This document shows positions 17,938-28,116 of a stretch of DNA of 64,000 nt, in pieces; position 1 is the first letter of the stretch, and each line of letters opens with the position of its first letter. The notes under the pieces are model-generated. The model was not told the DNA's origin. It saw nothing but the letters and a program-made list of their open reading frames with translations, and made no database searches. The stretch is from Cognaticolwellia aestuarii (GTDB lineage Bacteria > Pseudomonadota > Gammaproteobacteria > Enterobacterales > Alteromonadaceae). The stretch is from assembly GCF_002000025.1 (NCBI RefSeq), contig NZ_MUZV01000002.1:310001-374000 (forward strand), read 5' to 3'. Position numbers and translations under genes: made by a program.

Positions 17938-18351
17938 ATGGAATCATTACTAGTCAAAGAATATATGGATCATTATCCAGTGACTTTTACACCAGAGATG
18001 GTGATAGAAGAAGCGGCGATGCGGTTTTTGAAAACCAAACAAATTGGCGGACCTGTTATTGACAAGAATAATAAGCTTATTGGCTTTTTATCCGAAAGTG
18101 ATGTCTTAGCTAAAATGATTGAAACGATTTATTATAACGAACATATTTCTGATGTTGCTGACTTGATGAGTAAAGATGTATTAACCGTAAAGCCTTACGA
18201 TAGTGTCATTGAGTTAGGCCAACAAATGCTGAAAAATAAACCTAAAATATACCCCGTGGTGGATGATGGTGAAAACCTCGTTGGCATAATATCTCGCATG
18301 GATGTTTTACGTGCAATCGACCTGCATTTACGTTCAGGTTATAAAACTTAA
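17938..18351 (+). CDS. CBS domain pair protein
   Basis: A 137-residue protein made of two CBS domains (about residues 5-60 and 72-132). Key turns are GGPVIDKNNKLIGFLSESDVL and YPVVDDGENLVGIISRMDVLRA, the D-R/S-D-V-L form that binds adenosine nucleotides in the cleft. No catalytic domain is attached. Such free CBS pairs sense energy state or ATP/AMP and act on partner proteins. ATG follows AGGAAATTT. Confidence 0.9.
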   Translation: MESLLVKEYMDHYPVTFTPEMVIEEAAMRFLKTKQIGGPVIDKNNKLIGFLSESDVLAKMIETIYYNEHISDVADLMSKDVLTVKPYDSVIELGQQMLKNKPKIYPVVDDGENLVGIISRMDVLRAIDLHLRSGYKT

Positions 18352-18414
18352 GCGCTGTTGAAGTTCGAATTTTTTTATCGACAGCGATTGGATATTGATA
18401 CAAGGCAGAGCGTT

Positions 18415-18493
18415 GGTCAGGTAGCTATTCAAGATAAAAAACAATAAGACTTTATGCTCCAGCAAAACTACCTGACCCCACATCTATGTGGGG
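18415..18493. repeat. REP-like structured repeat
   Basis: GGTCAGGTAG (18415-18424) is complementary to CTACCTGACC (18468-18477), and the latter runs into a second hairpin CCCCACAT/ATGTGGGG (18476-18493). The core ACCTGACCCC is shared with the inverted repeats that flank the RAYT transposase at 36312 and 37129, so this may be a REP-type target of that enzyme. The rest of the 380-bp gap before hrpA shows nothing clear. Confidence 0.45.
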
Positions 18494-18733
18494 TAATGCA
18501 TTAAATACCCCCGCAATTATTATCCTAAGTTGTATTGGCGAGTTTATCACTCGTTGATTTATCTACCACTGGCTAAATTATTCATGATATTTTTTAAATG
18601 TAATATAAGCAAAAGTGCAATCTAACTTAAGCTGGGCTGGCGTGATGATAATGACAGAATAAATCAGAGCAAAAGCTGGCTTACAACACGGATACGTATT
18701 CATTTGCTATTGTTTACCTGTTAAACTGCATTT

Positions 18734-21700
18734 TTGCTATCTGTTTTGAGTCTTGTTTTGTCCACTGTTATCTCTGCACATTCTGCTAATGAAAAAAATA
18801 ATGCATCATCTCCTGAAAAAATAACCGTGAAGTCACTTTTCGATGCTTTACATCAGGTTAAATTATCCGATAAAGCGCGTATTCGAAAACGCTTATTAGG
18901 GGTGAAAAAAATAACGCATGTAGATAAACAGCAAAAAGCGTTACAACAAATAGCCGTGTCTATTGAACAGTCAATAGCTAATAAACAAGTACGTATTGCT
19001 AATTTACCTCGGGTGAGCTACCCCGAAGGTTTACCTGTTTCTCAAAACGTTGATGTGATCGCTAAAGCTATTGCTGAAAATCAAGTGGTGATTATTGCCG
19101 GTGAAACGGGCTCGGGTAAAACCACACAAATTCCGAAAATATGTTTAGAGCTTGGCAGAGGCATTGATGGCATTATTGGTCACACGCAGCCACGACGTAT
19201 TGCTGCGCGAACAGTGGCGAACCGTATAGCAGATGAACTTGATACTAAATTAGGTAACGCTGTTGGCTATAAAGTTCGTTTTAATGATCAAGTCAGTGAG
19301 CATAGCTATATTAAGCTAATGACTGATGGTATTTTGCTGGCTGAAATGCAAAAAGACCGACTGTTGCGTCAATACGATACCTTGATTATTGATGAAGCCC
19401 ACGAACGTAGTCTAAATATTGACTTTATTTTAGGGTACTTGCGACAAATATTACCCAAACGCCCCGATTTAAAAATTATTATTACCTCGGCAACGATTGA
19501 TCCTGAAAAATTTGCCAAACATTTTGCCAGTGAAAAGGGTGAATTAGCGCCAATTATTGAAGTGTCTGGACGAACATTCCCAGTAGAAATGCGTTATCGT
19601 CCGTTGAATGAAATGAGTGATGATAACAGTGGTGATGCTGATATTATTTCTGGCATTCTTAATGCTGTTGATGAGCTGAGTTCTGATGGCCGAGGTACCA
19701 CGAGTGATGGCGACATATTGGTTTTTCTTAATGGTGAACGAGAAATTCGAGATACTGCCCGCGCACTAGAAAAAGCCAACTTACGTCATACCAATATTTT
19801 ACCTCTGTATTCACGTTTAACGGTTGCTGAGCAAAATTTAATTTTTAAACCGCATAGTGGTCGTAATATTGTGTTGGCAACCAACGTTGCTGAAACCAGT
19901 TTAACCGTACCTGGCATTAAATATGTTATTGACCCGGGTACTGCGAGAATTTCTCGCTACAGTTACCGCACTAAAGTTCAGCGTTTACCTATTGAACCTA
20001 TTTCACAAGCGAGTGCCAATCAACGTGCGGGCCGTTGTGGTCGTGTTTCATCAGGTGTTTGTATTCGTTTGTATTCTGAAGATGACTACTTAAATCGCCC
20101 TGAATTTACCGACCCTGAAATATTGCGCACCAACTTAGCCACCGTTATATTGCAAATGCTGGCGTTAGATTTAGGTGAAATTTCAGCTTTTCCTTTTGTT
20201 CAGCCGCCAGATAATCGCAATATTAATGACGGTGTTCGCTTGTTGGAAGAGTTGGCGGCAATTGATGCTAGCGCCAGTCGCGTTAAATTAACGTCGGTTG
20301 GTCGTTCGTTATCGAAATTTCCAATCGATCCACGTTTAGCGAAGATGATATTAACGGCGGCAGACTTAGGTTGTATTGAACAAATTTTTATTATTGTTAG
20401 TGCATTAAGTATCCAAGACCCGCGTGAACGACCACATGAAAAACAACAAGCTGCCGATGAAAAACATGGTCGTTTCAAAAACAAGCAATCTGACTTTGTT
20501 GGATTATTGAAGCTGTGGAACTATGTTGAAGCGCAACAAAAGCAGTTAACAAATAATCAATTTCGTCGTTTGTGTCAGAAAGAGTTTTTGTCTTATGTAC
20601 GCATTCGTGAATGGCAAGATATTTACAGTCAGTTAACGCACTCGCTTCGTGAATTGAAAATTCCGATGAGCCGTATTGAGATAGATTTATCTGAAGAAGC
20701 GGAAAAAAATCCAGTAAATGCCAATGTAGATATTGTTCACCAAGCAATATTGTCAGGATTATTAAGTCACTTAGGCCAACAAGATGAAAACCGAGAATAC
20801 AAAGGTGCAAGAGGCAGTAAGTTCTTTATTTTCCCCGGCTCTGCATTAGCTAAAAAATCACCAAAGTGGTTGATGGCAGCTGAATTAGTTGAAACCAGTC
20901 GTTTGTTTGCTCGTATGGCCGCGAAAATTGATCCCTTATGGCTTGAGCCCCTAGCGGAGCATTTAGTTAAACGTAGCTACAGTGAACCGCACTGGGAGAA
21001 GAAGCAGGGCGCTGTGATGGCGTTTGAGCAAGTAACGTTATACGGCTTGATTATTGTCGGCAAACGTAAAGTTAATTTCAATAAAATTGAGCCAGATACA
21101 TGCCGTGATATTTTTATTCGTGAAGCGTTAGTTAATGGCGATAGCACGATAAAAGAAGCGTTCTTAAAAGCTAATCGTCAACTGGTTGATGAAGTTGAAG
21201 CCTTAGAGCAAAAAGCTCGTCGTAAAGATTTCTTAATTGAAGAACAACAACTTGTTGATTTTTACACTGAAAAATTACCTGAAAGCGTGATTTGTCAACG
21301 TAGCTTTTTGGCATGGTGGAAAAAGCAAAAACAAACTGATGCCAAATTATTAAACTTTACTAAAGCCTTTTTATTAAAAGAAACTGCCGTTAAGCTTTCA
21401 GCTAACGAATACCCTGAAACTTGGCAGCAGGGCAGTTTAACTTTGCCGTTAAGTTATCATTTTAGTCCGGGCGATGAAGATGACGGTATCAGTGTTTTAA
21501 TTCCTGTGGGCATATTAAACCAAATAGAAAATAAAGGTTTTGATTGGTTAATTCCCGCGTTAAGACTTGAGTTGATCACGGCATTAATTAGAGGATTACC
21601 TAAGTCATTAAGACGTAACTTTGTCCCTGCACCTAATTATGCACAAGCTTGCTTGTCGGCAATTTCGAATGCCGATACAAGCTTAACGGCTGCGCTTGAA

Positions 21701-22768
21701 AAACAATTATTAAGAATGACGGGTGTGCGTTTACCTGAAGATGCATGGCAAGGCATTGAGTTAGTGCCACATTTAGCGATGAATTTTAAAATTGTTAATG
21801 AAAACGGTAAATTGCTTAAGCAAGGTCGAAACCTAGATGTATTAAAAGATAGTTTACAAGGTCGAGTGCAAGCCTCAATTAAAAAGGTTGCAGATAAAGG
21901 TATCGAACGTAGTGATATTGCTAGCTGGGACTTTAAAGATTTACCGAAAAGTTACGAGAAGAAAGTCGCTAATATCACCATAAAAGCTTTCCCTGCTTTA
22001 GTTGACAAGAATAAGTCGGTCGCGATTGAGTTATTTGAGCATGAAAGCTTAGCGAAACAAGCAATGTTGGACGGTGTCAGTCGTTTAATTTTATTAAGCA
22101 TACCGTCACCAGTAAAATACCTACAACAGAAGCTGCCTAATAAATCGAAATTGGGTTTGTATTTCAATCCATTTGGTTCAATTAATGATTTGCTTGATGA
22201 TTGTATTGTTGCTGGTTGTCAGTTTTTAGTAAATCAATACGGTGAGTTGCCACGCGCGCAGCAAGAATTTGAAGCGTGTAAAGAGCATGTACGTGCTGAA
22301 ATTGCCGACTGTGTATTGAGTGCAGCGATAAAAGTTGAGCGGGTGTTGAGTTTAGCCCATGATGTGCGCAAGAAAATGAAAGGTAAAATGTCGCTTAATG
22401 TTGTGCAGTCGCATGGTGATATAAAAGCGCAATTAGAAGCTTTGGTTTTTAAAGGTTTTGTCACCAAAGCCGGATATCAGCGCTTAGATGATATTGCGCG
22501 TTACCTAACGGCTATGGAGCGTCGATTAGAAAAACTGCAAATAGATCCCAACCAAGATAGATTAAAAATGTTGGAAGTTGAGAAAGTACAAAAGGCTCTA
22601 GACAGTGTGGTTGCTCAACAGCCAAAAGGTCAGCCTCTGCGACAAGAATTGGTACAAGGTTATTGGATGATTGAAGAGTTACGCGTGTCGCTTTTTGCGC
22701 AAAACTTAAAAACCCCTTTTCCTATTTCAGCAAAACGGATATTGAACTACCTCAAAGAATACAGTTAA
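18734..22768 (+). CDS. hrpA: HrpA, ATP-dependent RNA helicase (DEAH box)
   Basis: A protein of about 1344 residues, close to the usual 1300. Walker A GETGSGKTT lies at residues 123-131, DEAH at 220-223, the SAT motif in IITSATIDPEKF, motif V in TNVAETSLTVPG and motif VI in QRAGRCGR. HA2/OB-fold regions and the long HrpA-specific C-terminal domain follow. HrpA rescues or splits stalled ribosomes and acts in mRNA processing. No in-frame ATG exists near the start: TTG 18734 is the longest option, TTG 18746, TTG 18758 and GTG 18827 are alternatives, and the last fits best with the family N-terminus. The apparent signal peptide in the longest form is likely an artefact. Confidence 0.95.
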   Translation: MLSVLSLVLSTVISAHSANEKNNASSPEKITVKSLFDALHQVKLSDKARIRKRLLGVKKITHVDKQQKALQQIAVSIEQSIANKQVRIANLPRVSYPEGLPVSQNVDVIAKAIAENQVVIIAGETGSGKTTQIPKICLELGRGIDGIIGHTQPRRIAARTVANRIADELDTKLGNAVGYKVRFNDQVSEHSYIKLMTDGILLAEMQKDRLLRQYDTLIIDEAHERSLNIDFILGYLRQILPKRPDLKIIITSATIDPEKFAKHFASEKGELAPIIEVSGRTFPVEMRYRPLNEMSDDNSGDADIISGILNAVDELSSDGRGTTSDGDILVFLNGEREIRDTARALEKANLRHTNILPLYSRLTVAEQNLIFKPHSGRNIVLATNVAETSLTVPGIKYVIDPGTARISRYSYRTKVQRLPIEPISQASANQRAGRCGRVSSGVCIRLYSEDDYLNRPEFTDPEILRTNLATVILQMLALDLGEISAFPFVQPPDNRNINDGVRLLEELAAIDASASRVKLTSVGRSLSKFPIDPRLAKMILTAADLGCIEQIFIIVSALSIQDPRERPHEKQQAADEKHGRFKNKQSDFVGLLKLWNYVEAQQKQLTNNQFRRLCQKEFLSYVRIREWQDIYSQLTHSLRELKIPMSRIEIDLSEEAEKNPVNANVDIVHQAILSGLLSHLGQQDENREYKGARGSKFFIFPGSALAKKSPKWLMAAELVETSRLFARMAAKIDPLWLEPLAEHLVKRSYSEPHWEKKQGAVMAFEQVTLYGLIIVGKRKVNFNKIEPDTCRDIFIREALVNGDSTIKEAFLKANRQLVDEVEALEQKARRKDFLIEEQQLVDFYTEKLPESVICQRSFLAWWKKQKQTDAKLLNFTKAFLLKETAVKLSANEYPETWQQGSLTLPLSYHFSPGDEDDGISVLIPVGILNQIENKGFDWLIPALRLELITALIRGLPKSLRRNFVPAPNYAQACLSAISNADTSLTAALEKQLLRMTGVRLPEDAWQGIELVPHLAMNFKIVNENGKLLKQGRNLDVLKDSLQGRVQASIKKVADKGIERSDIASWDFKDLPKSYEKKVANITIKAFPALVDKNKSVAIELFEHESLAKQAMLDGVSRLILLSIPSPVKYLQQKLPNKSKLGLYFNPFGSINDLLDDCIVAGCQFLVNQYGELPRAQQEFEACKEHVRAEIADCVLSAAIKVERVLSLAHDVRKKMKGKMSLNVVQSHGDIKAQLEALVFKGFVTKAGYQRLDDIARYLTAMERRLEKLQIDPNQDRLKMLEVEKVQKALDSVVAQQPKGQPLRQELVQGYWMIEELRVSLFAQNLKTPFPISAKRILNYLKEYS

Positions 22769-22851
22769 ATTTAGTACAATGATTTGACAGTGATGGTTGT
22801 GGTGAGTATAAATAATAGCAATATTAATTATAGATACACCTTGGAGTAGTA

Positions 22852-23151
22852 ATGGTTAACTACGATGACAAACGTAATTTTTATCGCATGATGGTAAACA
22901 GTGAAGTAACCGTGACCATTATTGATGACGAAGCTAATAGCAAAATTTTAGCAACATGTCGTGACTTGAGTGCCACGGGTATTGCCATTGAAATGGAGCA
23001 CCCATTAGAAATGAACACCGCGGTACATGTTAGTGTGCAATCAGCTAACAGTGCGGTTCAACCACTTGATGTTAAAGGTAAAGTGGTGAGAGTAACGGAA
23101 GAGAGTGCTAACTGCTTTTTAATTGGTGTTAATATCTCTGAAATTGATTAA
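22852..23151 (+). CDS. PilZ domain protein
   Basis: A 99-residue single-domain PilZ protein. The c-di-GMP motif R-x-x-x-R is RNFYR at about residues 8-12, and the second motif D-x-S-x-x-G is DLSATG at about 39-44. Beta strands continue to VVRVTEESANCFLIGVNI. It should bind cyclic di-GMP and act on a motility or surface partner. It follows hrpA by 83 bp with its own ribosome site (TTGGAG) and is convergent with rlmI. Confidence 0.9.
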   Translation: MVNYDDKRNFYRMMVNSEVTVTIIDDEANSKILATCRDLSATGIAIEMEHPLEMNTAVHVSVQSANSAVQPLDVKGKVVRVTEESANCFLIGVNISEID

Positions 23152-23182
23152 TGATTCACTGACTCATCAATTTCAGCACAAA

Positions 23183-23219
23183 CGTAGCTAGGTTAATTAG
23201 CTAGCTACGATGTGTTTTC
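23183..23219. terminator. Hairpin between convergent PilZ and rlmI genes
   Basis: Stem CGTAGCTAG (23183-23191) with CTAGCTACG (23201-23209), followed by ATGTGTTTT. It probably ends transcription from the left; the T-tail is modest. Confidence 0.55.
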
Positions 23220-23229
23220 GCTTACTAAG

Positions 23230-24420
23230 CTACTCGACTTGGCACACTAGCCCTTTAAGATAGTAACCTTCAGGGTAATTAGACGAAACAGGGTGATCCG
23301 CAGCTTGGTGAAGCCTATCAACAAAGTAAACATTTCTATTGGCATCTAATGCCGCATCAGCAACCACTTTTTGAAATAAGCTTGATTCCATTAAACCTGA
23401 GCATGAGAACGTTAATAATGTGCCGTTAGGTTTAAGTAGTTGCATTGCCAGCATGTTGATATCTTTGTAACCGCGACAAGCACCCGTTAATTGTGCTTTT
23501 GATTCAACAAATTTAGGAGGATCGAGGATAATCATATCAAAAGTACGCTTTTCTTCACGGTACTGGCGTAATAATTTGAAAACATCAGCTTTCACGAATG
23601 AAATATTCTTATCGCCCAGTTGATTAAGCTCAGCGTTGTGTTTTGCCAGTGCTAATGCAGATTCTGATACATCGACATTAATGACTTCTTTAGCGCCATT
23701 TGCTGCACAGTGGAGGGCAAATGTACCTGTATATGAAAAACAATTTAATACGGTTTTATCTTTGGCATACTTGCCAGCAGCGAGGCGAGAGTCACGTTGG
23801 TCTAAGTAGAAGCCTGTTTTATGTCCTTGAGCAATATCAACATGAATTTTAATACCGTGCTCTTCGATAATACACTCTGTTGACTCTTGTGGCTCAGTTA
23901 ACCAGCCTGTAACGGGTTCTAAACCTTCTTTTTTACGCACATCAACATCAGAGCGCTCATAGATATGACAGCCAGGGTAAAGTGACTTTAAACACTCTAC
24001 TAAGGTATAACGATGAAAATCAGCGCCGGCGCTGAGCAACTGACAAACAATGAAATTATCGTATTTATCAATTGTGATCCCTGGCAGCCCATCTGATTCG
24101 CCGGCAATAAGGCGATAGCCGGTCAATCCACCAGCTTGAATAAACCAATCACGTCTTTTTTGTGCGCTTAACAATTTATTACGAAAAAAATTGCTGTCAA
24201 TTTCTTCATTAATATCAAAACTCCAGACCCGAATTCTAATTTGAGACTCTGGAGAGTATGCACCTTTAGCCAGCCAATTCCCTTTATTATCATAGACATC
24301 AACTGTGTCACCAAGTAGGGCGTTACCTTTGATTTTATTGATGGCTTGTGAAAAAATCCACGGATGTTTTCGGCGTAATGATTTCTCACGCGCAACTTTT
24401 AAATAAATTCTTGCTGACAT
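23230..24420 (-). CDS. rlmI: RlmI, 23S rRNA (cytosine1962-C5)-methyltransferase
   Basis: A 396-residue protein from the chosen ATG at 24420, the exact length of E. coli RlmI; a longer frame from 24474 adds 18 alien residues. The N-terminal PUA domain ([22 protein letters not shown] to about residue 75) is followed by a SAM-dependent Rossmann domain with [17 protein letters not shown] and the VIRN-like [11 protein letters not shown]. The catalytic region is [12 protein letters not shown]. It methylates C1962 of 23S rRNA in the cytoplasm. The gene is convergent with PilZ. Confidence 0.93.
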   Translation of the reverse strand: MSARIYLKVAREKSLRRKHPWIFSQAINKIKGNALLGDTVDVYDNKGNWLAKGAYSPESQIRIRVWSFDINEEIDSNFFRNKLLSAQKRRDWFIQAGGLTGYRLIAGESDGLPGITIDKYDNFIVCQLLSAGADFHRYTLVECLKSLYPGCHIYERSDVDVRKKEGLEPVTGWLTEPQESTECIIEEHGIKIHVDIAQGHKTGFYLDQRDSRLAAGKYAKDKTVLNCFSYTGTFALHCAANGAKEVINVDVSESALALAKHNAELNQLGDKNISFVKADVFKLLRQYREEKRTFDMIILDPPKFVESKAQLTGACRGYKDINMLAMQLLKPNGTLLTFSCSGLMESSLFQKVVADAALDANRNVYFVDRLHQAADHPVSSNYPEGYYLKGLVCQVE

Positions 24421-24574
24421 ATGGCTATACTTATAATTAACAATAATTGCGCGAGTGTAGTCAATGCGTGGCATAGGTGCAATGCTCTATTTTAACTATT
24501 TTTGATTTCACTCATTTGTTAAAAATGAAAAGTAAAAATAATAACAGCGATCAGTTAATAATAAGGTAAGAATT

Positions 24575-24844
24575 ATGAATGTAAGTTACATGGCGCATGT
24601 AAGTGGCAAAGTTCAAGGGGTTTATTTTCGAGCTTCTAGTCAACAAATTGCTATTGATCATGGTTTGAGTGGTTACGCACGTAACTTAACCGATGGTAGC
24701 GTTGAAATATTAATGTGTGGCGAAGAACAAAGTGTCGATAAAATGTTAGCGTGGCTAGCACATGGGCCACCGCAAGCAGAAGTTAACGCTATTGAGTCAA
24801 AGCAAGTACCTTGGCAAGAACATCATTTTTTTGCCATTAGTTAG
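24575..24844 (+). CDS. acyP: Acylphosphatase
   Basis: An 89-residue enzyme with the full acylphosphatase signature: GKVQGVYFRASSQ, where the Arg binds the phosphate, and GLSGYARNLTDGSVEI, where the Asn positions the water. The C-terminal strand carries the usual end, though shorter than the typical F-x-I-R-Y. It hydrolyses acyl phosphates such as carbamoyl or acetyl phosphate in the cytoplasm. It is divergent from rlmI, with 154 bp between starts. Confidence 0.93.
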   Translation: MNVSYMAHVSGKVQGVYFRASSQQIAIDHGLSGYARNLTDGSVEILMCGEEQSVDKMLAWLAHGPPQAEVNAIESKQVPWQEHHFFAIS

Positions 24845-25111
24845 TTTCGGCTGTTCTTTTTTATTAAATTTTTACTTAGCAAGCTTATTTCAGCGCTTAC
24901 ATGCTTTATTTCAGCGGCGATCGCTGGCTAGTGCCTGGTCAATACTCTTGATTTAATCGGCTACACACTTAAATGTTATCACCGAGGCGCTGTTAATTCA
25001 TTAGCTAAAAAGTTATAGTAATAAATTGAATCAATAATAATACAAATCAATTGGTTATCGTATTTATAAACCAAAACAAGATGGCCTGTAAGCTACCAAA
25101 AAGGAAATACA

Positions 25112-26086
25112 TTGCGTTATATTGCTATTAATGATCTACAACAATTGAGTTTTAGTGAAACCGAAAAGCCCGCTATCGCTGCTGACGAGTGTTTGATCAA
25201 AGTTAACGCTATTGGCATAAATCGCGCCGATATTCTGCAAAAGCAAGGTCAATATCCACCTCCACCAGGTGAGTCAACCATATTGGGCATTGAGGCTTGT
25301 GGTGATATTGCTGCGCTTGGGGGCGAGCAAGAAAACTGGCATGTTGGTGATCAGGTTTTTGCTATTGTGCCCGGTGGCGCTTATGCCGAGTATGTAAAAG
25401 TTAAAACCGAACATTTGATCAAGTTACCTGAAGATTTAGATTATGTTGAAGGTGCAGCAATAGCTGAAGCTTATTTAACGGCTTATCAATGCTTATTTAG
25501 CATTGCTGATTTACAGCCGAATAGCCAAGTGCTGATACATGCAGGTGCCAGCGGTGTCGGTACTGCAGCTATTCAATTGGCAAAGTCTCTTGGTTGTCAT
25601 GTCAGTGTTACTGTGGGCAATGATGATAAAGCCGCAATGTGTAAAACGTTAGGTGCTGATGAAACAATAAATTACCAACGCACTGATTTTGTTGCTTGGA
25701 GCAAACAGCAAAAGCGTAGCTATGATGTTATTTTAGATGTGGTAGCCGGTGAATACGTTAGTAGAAATATCGATGTTTGTGCGCTAGATGGACATATCGT
25801 GATTATTTCATTACTGGGTGGGCGCTTTGCTGAAAAAATTGACGTCGGTAAAATGCTCGCTAAACGGGTAAATATTCATGCGACAACATTACGTAGCCGA
25901 ACTGATGACTATAAAACACAGTTAATTAAAGCATTTACACAAAACTTTTATTCATGCCTTGTGCAAGAGAAATTGAAGCCGGTTATTTATCAGCAATTTG
26001 CTTGGCAAGAGGTGGAACGCGCACACCAAGTCATGTTAGATAACCAGAATGTCGGTAAAATAATTTTAACGGTTGATCACGAATAA
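25112..26086 (+). CDS. NAD(P)H quinone oxidoreductase, PIG3/MDR family
   Basis: A 324-residue medium-chain reductase without zinc ligands. The GroES-like half holds NRADILQKQGQYPPPPG, a strong mark of the PIG3 family, then GIEACGDI. The Rossmann half has VLIHAGASGVGTAAIQLAKSLG for NADPH, followed by ADETINYQ and DVILDVVAGEYV. It likely reduces quinones or other enals. The start is a TTG, six bases after AAGGAAA; no ATG lies in frame near it. The end overlaps by 10 bp with the convergent GNAT gene. Confidence 0.9.
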   Translation: MRYIAINDLQQLSFSETEKPAIAADECLIKVNAIGINRADILQKQGQYPPPPGESTILGIEACGDIAALGGEQENWHVGDQVFAIVPGGAYAEYVKVKTEHLIKLPEDLDYVEGAAIAEAYLTAYQCLFSIADLQPNSQVLIHAGASGVGTAAIQLAKSLGCHVSVTVGNDDKAAMCKTLGADETINYQRTDFVAWSKQQKRSYDVILDVVAGEYVSRNIDVCALDGHIVIISLLGGRFAEKIDVGKMLAKRVNIHATTLRSRTDDYKTQLIKAFTQNFYSCLVQEKLKPVIYQQFAWQEVERAHQVMLDNQNVGKIILTVDHE

Positions 26087-26685
26087 TGATTTGTACTCGT
26101 TTTATGATGATGTCTTGCTAACCAAGTATTGAATAACAAACCGTAATCATATTGGTCTGTCCATTCGCCACCTATAAGGTAGTGTTGCTTGAAAAATGCT
26201 TCTCGAATAAAGCCTAATTTTTCCATAATACGAAAAGAGGCAATATTTCTAGGATCACATCTCGCCATCAGTTTAAAGAACCCGAGCTCTTGAAATAAGT
26301 AATCGACAAGTAAATTTGCAGCCTCAGTGCCTATGCCTTGTCCTGCAACTTCTCCACTTAAGCGATAACCTAACTCTGCTCGTTGGTTCTGCCAATCTTC
26401 AATACGAAAAGCTATTTCGCCAACTAATGAGTGATCACTTTGTAAACAGATAGCTAAACCGTTCCAGTGGCCAACAGAAAAATGCCAAGGTTGAGATAAT
26501 TGCTCAACAATTTCCATGGTTTTAGCATCACTTTCTGCAGGGCGAATATAACGACAGTTTTCAGGATCTTGGCGGTAAGCTTTTATCGCCGGAAAGTCGG
26601 ATGTTTCTATTGCTCTAAGGTAAATGTATTTAGCTGATAAATTCGGTGCTACTTGTTGAGCATTTAATGCTATTTTCATAGTCAT
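26077..26685 (-). CDS. GNAT acetyltransferase, RimJ/RimL-like
   Basis: A 202-residue GNAT of the RimL type (Acetyltransf_3). YIYLRAIETSDFPAIKAYRQDPE opens the fold, RAELGYRLSGEVAGQGIGTEAANLLVDYLF carries the acetyl-CoA loop (G-Q-G-I-G-T), and CDPRNIASFRIMEKLGFIREA is the conserved end helix. Members acetylate protein N-termini or small molecules; the target is unknown. ATG codons at residues 1 and 3 are both possible. The 3' end overlaps the quinone reductase. Confidence 0.88.
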   Translation of the reverse strand: MTMKIALNAQQVAPNLSAKYIYLRAIETSDFPAIKAYRQDPENCRYIRPAESDAKTMEIVEQLSQPWHFSVGHWNGLAICLQSDHSLVGEIAFRIEDWQNQRAELGYRLSGEVAGQGIGTEAANLLVDYLFQELGFFKLMARCDPRNIASFRIMEKLGFIREAFFKQHYLIGGEWTDQYDYGLLFNTWLARHHHKTSTNHYS

Positions 26686-26880
26686 GTGTTTCTTTTTTAT
26701 TGTCGTTAGTATTATTTTTTACATGATATGATTGAGTTGTAAATGATTTTTTGATTAACCACTCAGTTCATTCACTAGGCAGCGTTGATATTCAGCGTTG
26801 GTTATTCGCGTTAAAATATAGATGAAGTTGTGGGTATATTACCAATTATTTTTATATTAGTGCTTTGGCTAAAGGTTTAG

Positions 26881-28098
26881 TTAATTAAGATCATGATACT
26901 TAATTATTTTCTCGACATTAACACCAAAAGTAATAACACCTAGCGACGAAATCTCTTTAGGGACACTAAAGCTAACTTGGCTTTGAAATATTTGGGTTGA
27001 TTCATCGTAGTTAATATCACTTATATATATCGAGCCAGGCCCGCCAGGGTAGGTATTTAAAAATTTAGCTTCATCTCCTTGGTATAAGTCGGTGGTTATT
27101 TTACTCAAGCCAATAGTATAACCGTCGCTATCAATTGCGATAATTTCGGTAATTGCCGTTGATGAACTATTTTGTAAATTAATTAAAAACTGACTTAACG
27201 CCGATTTATAAACAAAGTTATAAAGTGTCCCTTCTCGCTTTTTAGCTTCGCTCTGCCACTGAACGTCTATTCCATCAAGCTCTACAGCGGTAAATACCTC
27301 TTTTAACTCAGTAATAGAAGGGGCTGAGGTTAAGTAGTTATATAGTTTTGATAAGTATGGTGTTAAGTACTTTTTTAAAACTTGCTTTTCATTTAGCGAC
27401 AACTTTAACGATAAGGGATTACAAACTGGAATTTTTTCGTCAAATTTGTCGATAAGTTTTGGATTATTTACCATTGCTTGATCAGAAAAAATAAGGTGAT
27501 GTGATTCAAATTTGATAAAGCGCCAGTAATGTTCAACCGATTCTATTTTGCGATGAAATTGAAAATCTCTATAAGCTTCGTTGTCATCAATAATGATGGC
27601 GTCGACTTTTCCCGTAATGAACATTTTTAATAATTGTGCCCGAGTTGTGATTAAGGTACCAATTGTTAAATTTGTTTCTAAAAGCCATTCATGTGCAGGA
27701 CTTCCGTTTACCACGGCAATGGTTTTATTACTTAGCACATCAAGTGTATTTCTTTCTTCTAAAGGGAAGTTAGTGAGCCAGTACCATTTTTCAATTGAGA
27801 TTGGTGAAGAGTGTTTTCGGTTAGTTTTATCATTAGCGTGAACAGGAAATACGCCATCAATATTGTTTTTACTTAATTCGCGCAATGCTCTTTTTAAAGG
27901 GTAAAAACTTAGCGTTGTTTTTTGGTTTAATTTGTGGAATATGCATTGAACAGTGCTAACCGTTGTGCCTTTAATTATATTACTATCAACGTATTGATAA
28001 GGAGGTGAGTTGTATGTAGCAAAAACAAGTTCATCTTGCTCTGAAGCTATTATTGAGTATGAAATCAGCATCATCACCAAGAAGATTGAACTTTTCAT
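26881..28098 (-). CDS. Periplasmic solute-binding protein fused to a Cache-like domain
   Basis: A 405-residue exported protein. A signal peptide covers about residues 1-18. Residues about 24-235 form an SBP-bac-3-like domain (FATYNSPPYQYV, TVSTVQCIFHKL, FYPLKRALREL, KTIAVVNGSPAHEWL, VDAIIIDDNEAY). Residues about 270-400 look like a single PDC/Cache sensor: an N-terminal helix, then IIAIDSDGYTIG, the YQGDEAKF box and a closing strand pair with GVITFGVNV. It lies 18 bp after an MCP gene on the same strand, so it is likely the periplasmic ligand subunit for that receptor. Ligand unknown. Confidence 0.75.
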   Translation of the reverse strand: MKSSIFLVMMLISYSIIASEQDELVFATYNSPPYQYVDSNIIKGTTVSTVQCIFHKLNQKTTLSFYPLKRALRELSKNNIDGVFPVHANDKTNRKHSSPISIEKWYWLTNFPLEERNTLDVLSNKTIAVVNGSPAHEWLLETNLTIGTLITTRAQLLKMFITGKVDAIIIDDNEAYRDFQFHRKIESVEHYWRFIKFESHHLIFSDQAMVNNPKLIDKFDEKIPVCNPLSLKLSLNEKQVLKKYLTPYLSKLYNYLTSAPSITELKEVFTAVELDGIDVQWQSEAKKREGTLYNFVYKSALSQFLINLQNSSSTAITEIIAIDSDGYTIGLSKITTDLYQGDEAKFLNTYPGGPGSIYISDINYDESTQIFQSQVSFSVPKEISSLGVITFGVNVEKIIKYHDLN

Positions 28099-28116
28099 GT
28101 AGTTAACACCTCGCCA

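Noticed and set aside
18734-18790. Signal peptide on HrpA
   Set aside because: The first residues look hydrophobic with an AHSA end, but HrpA is a cytoplasmic helicase and the non-ATG start is doubtful; probably untranslated leader.
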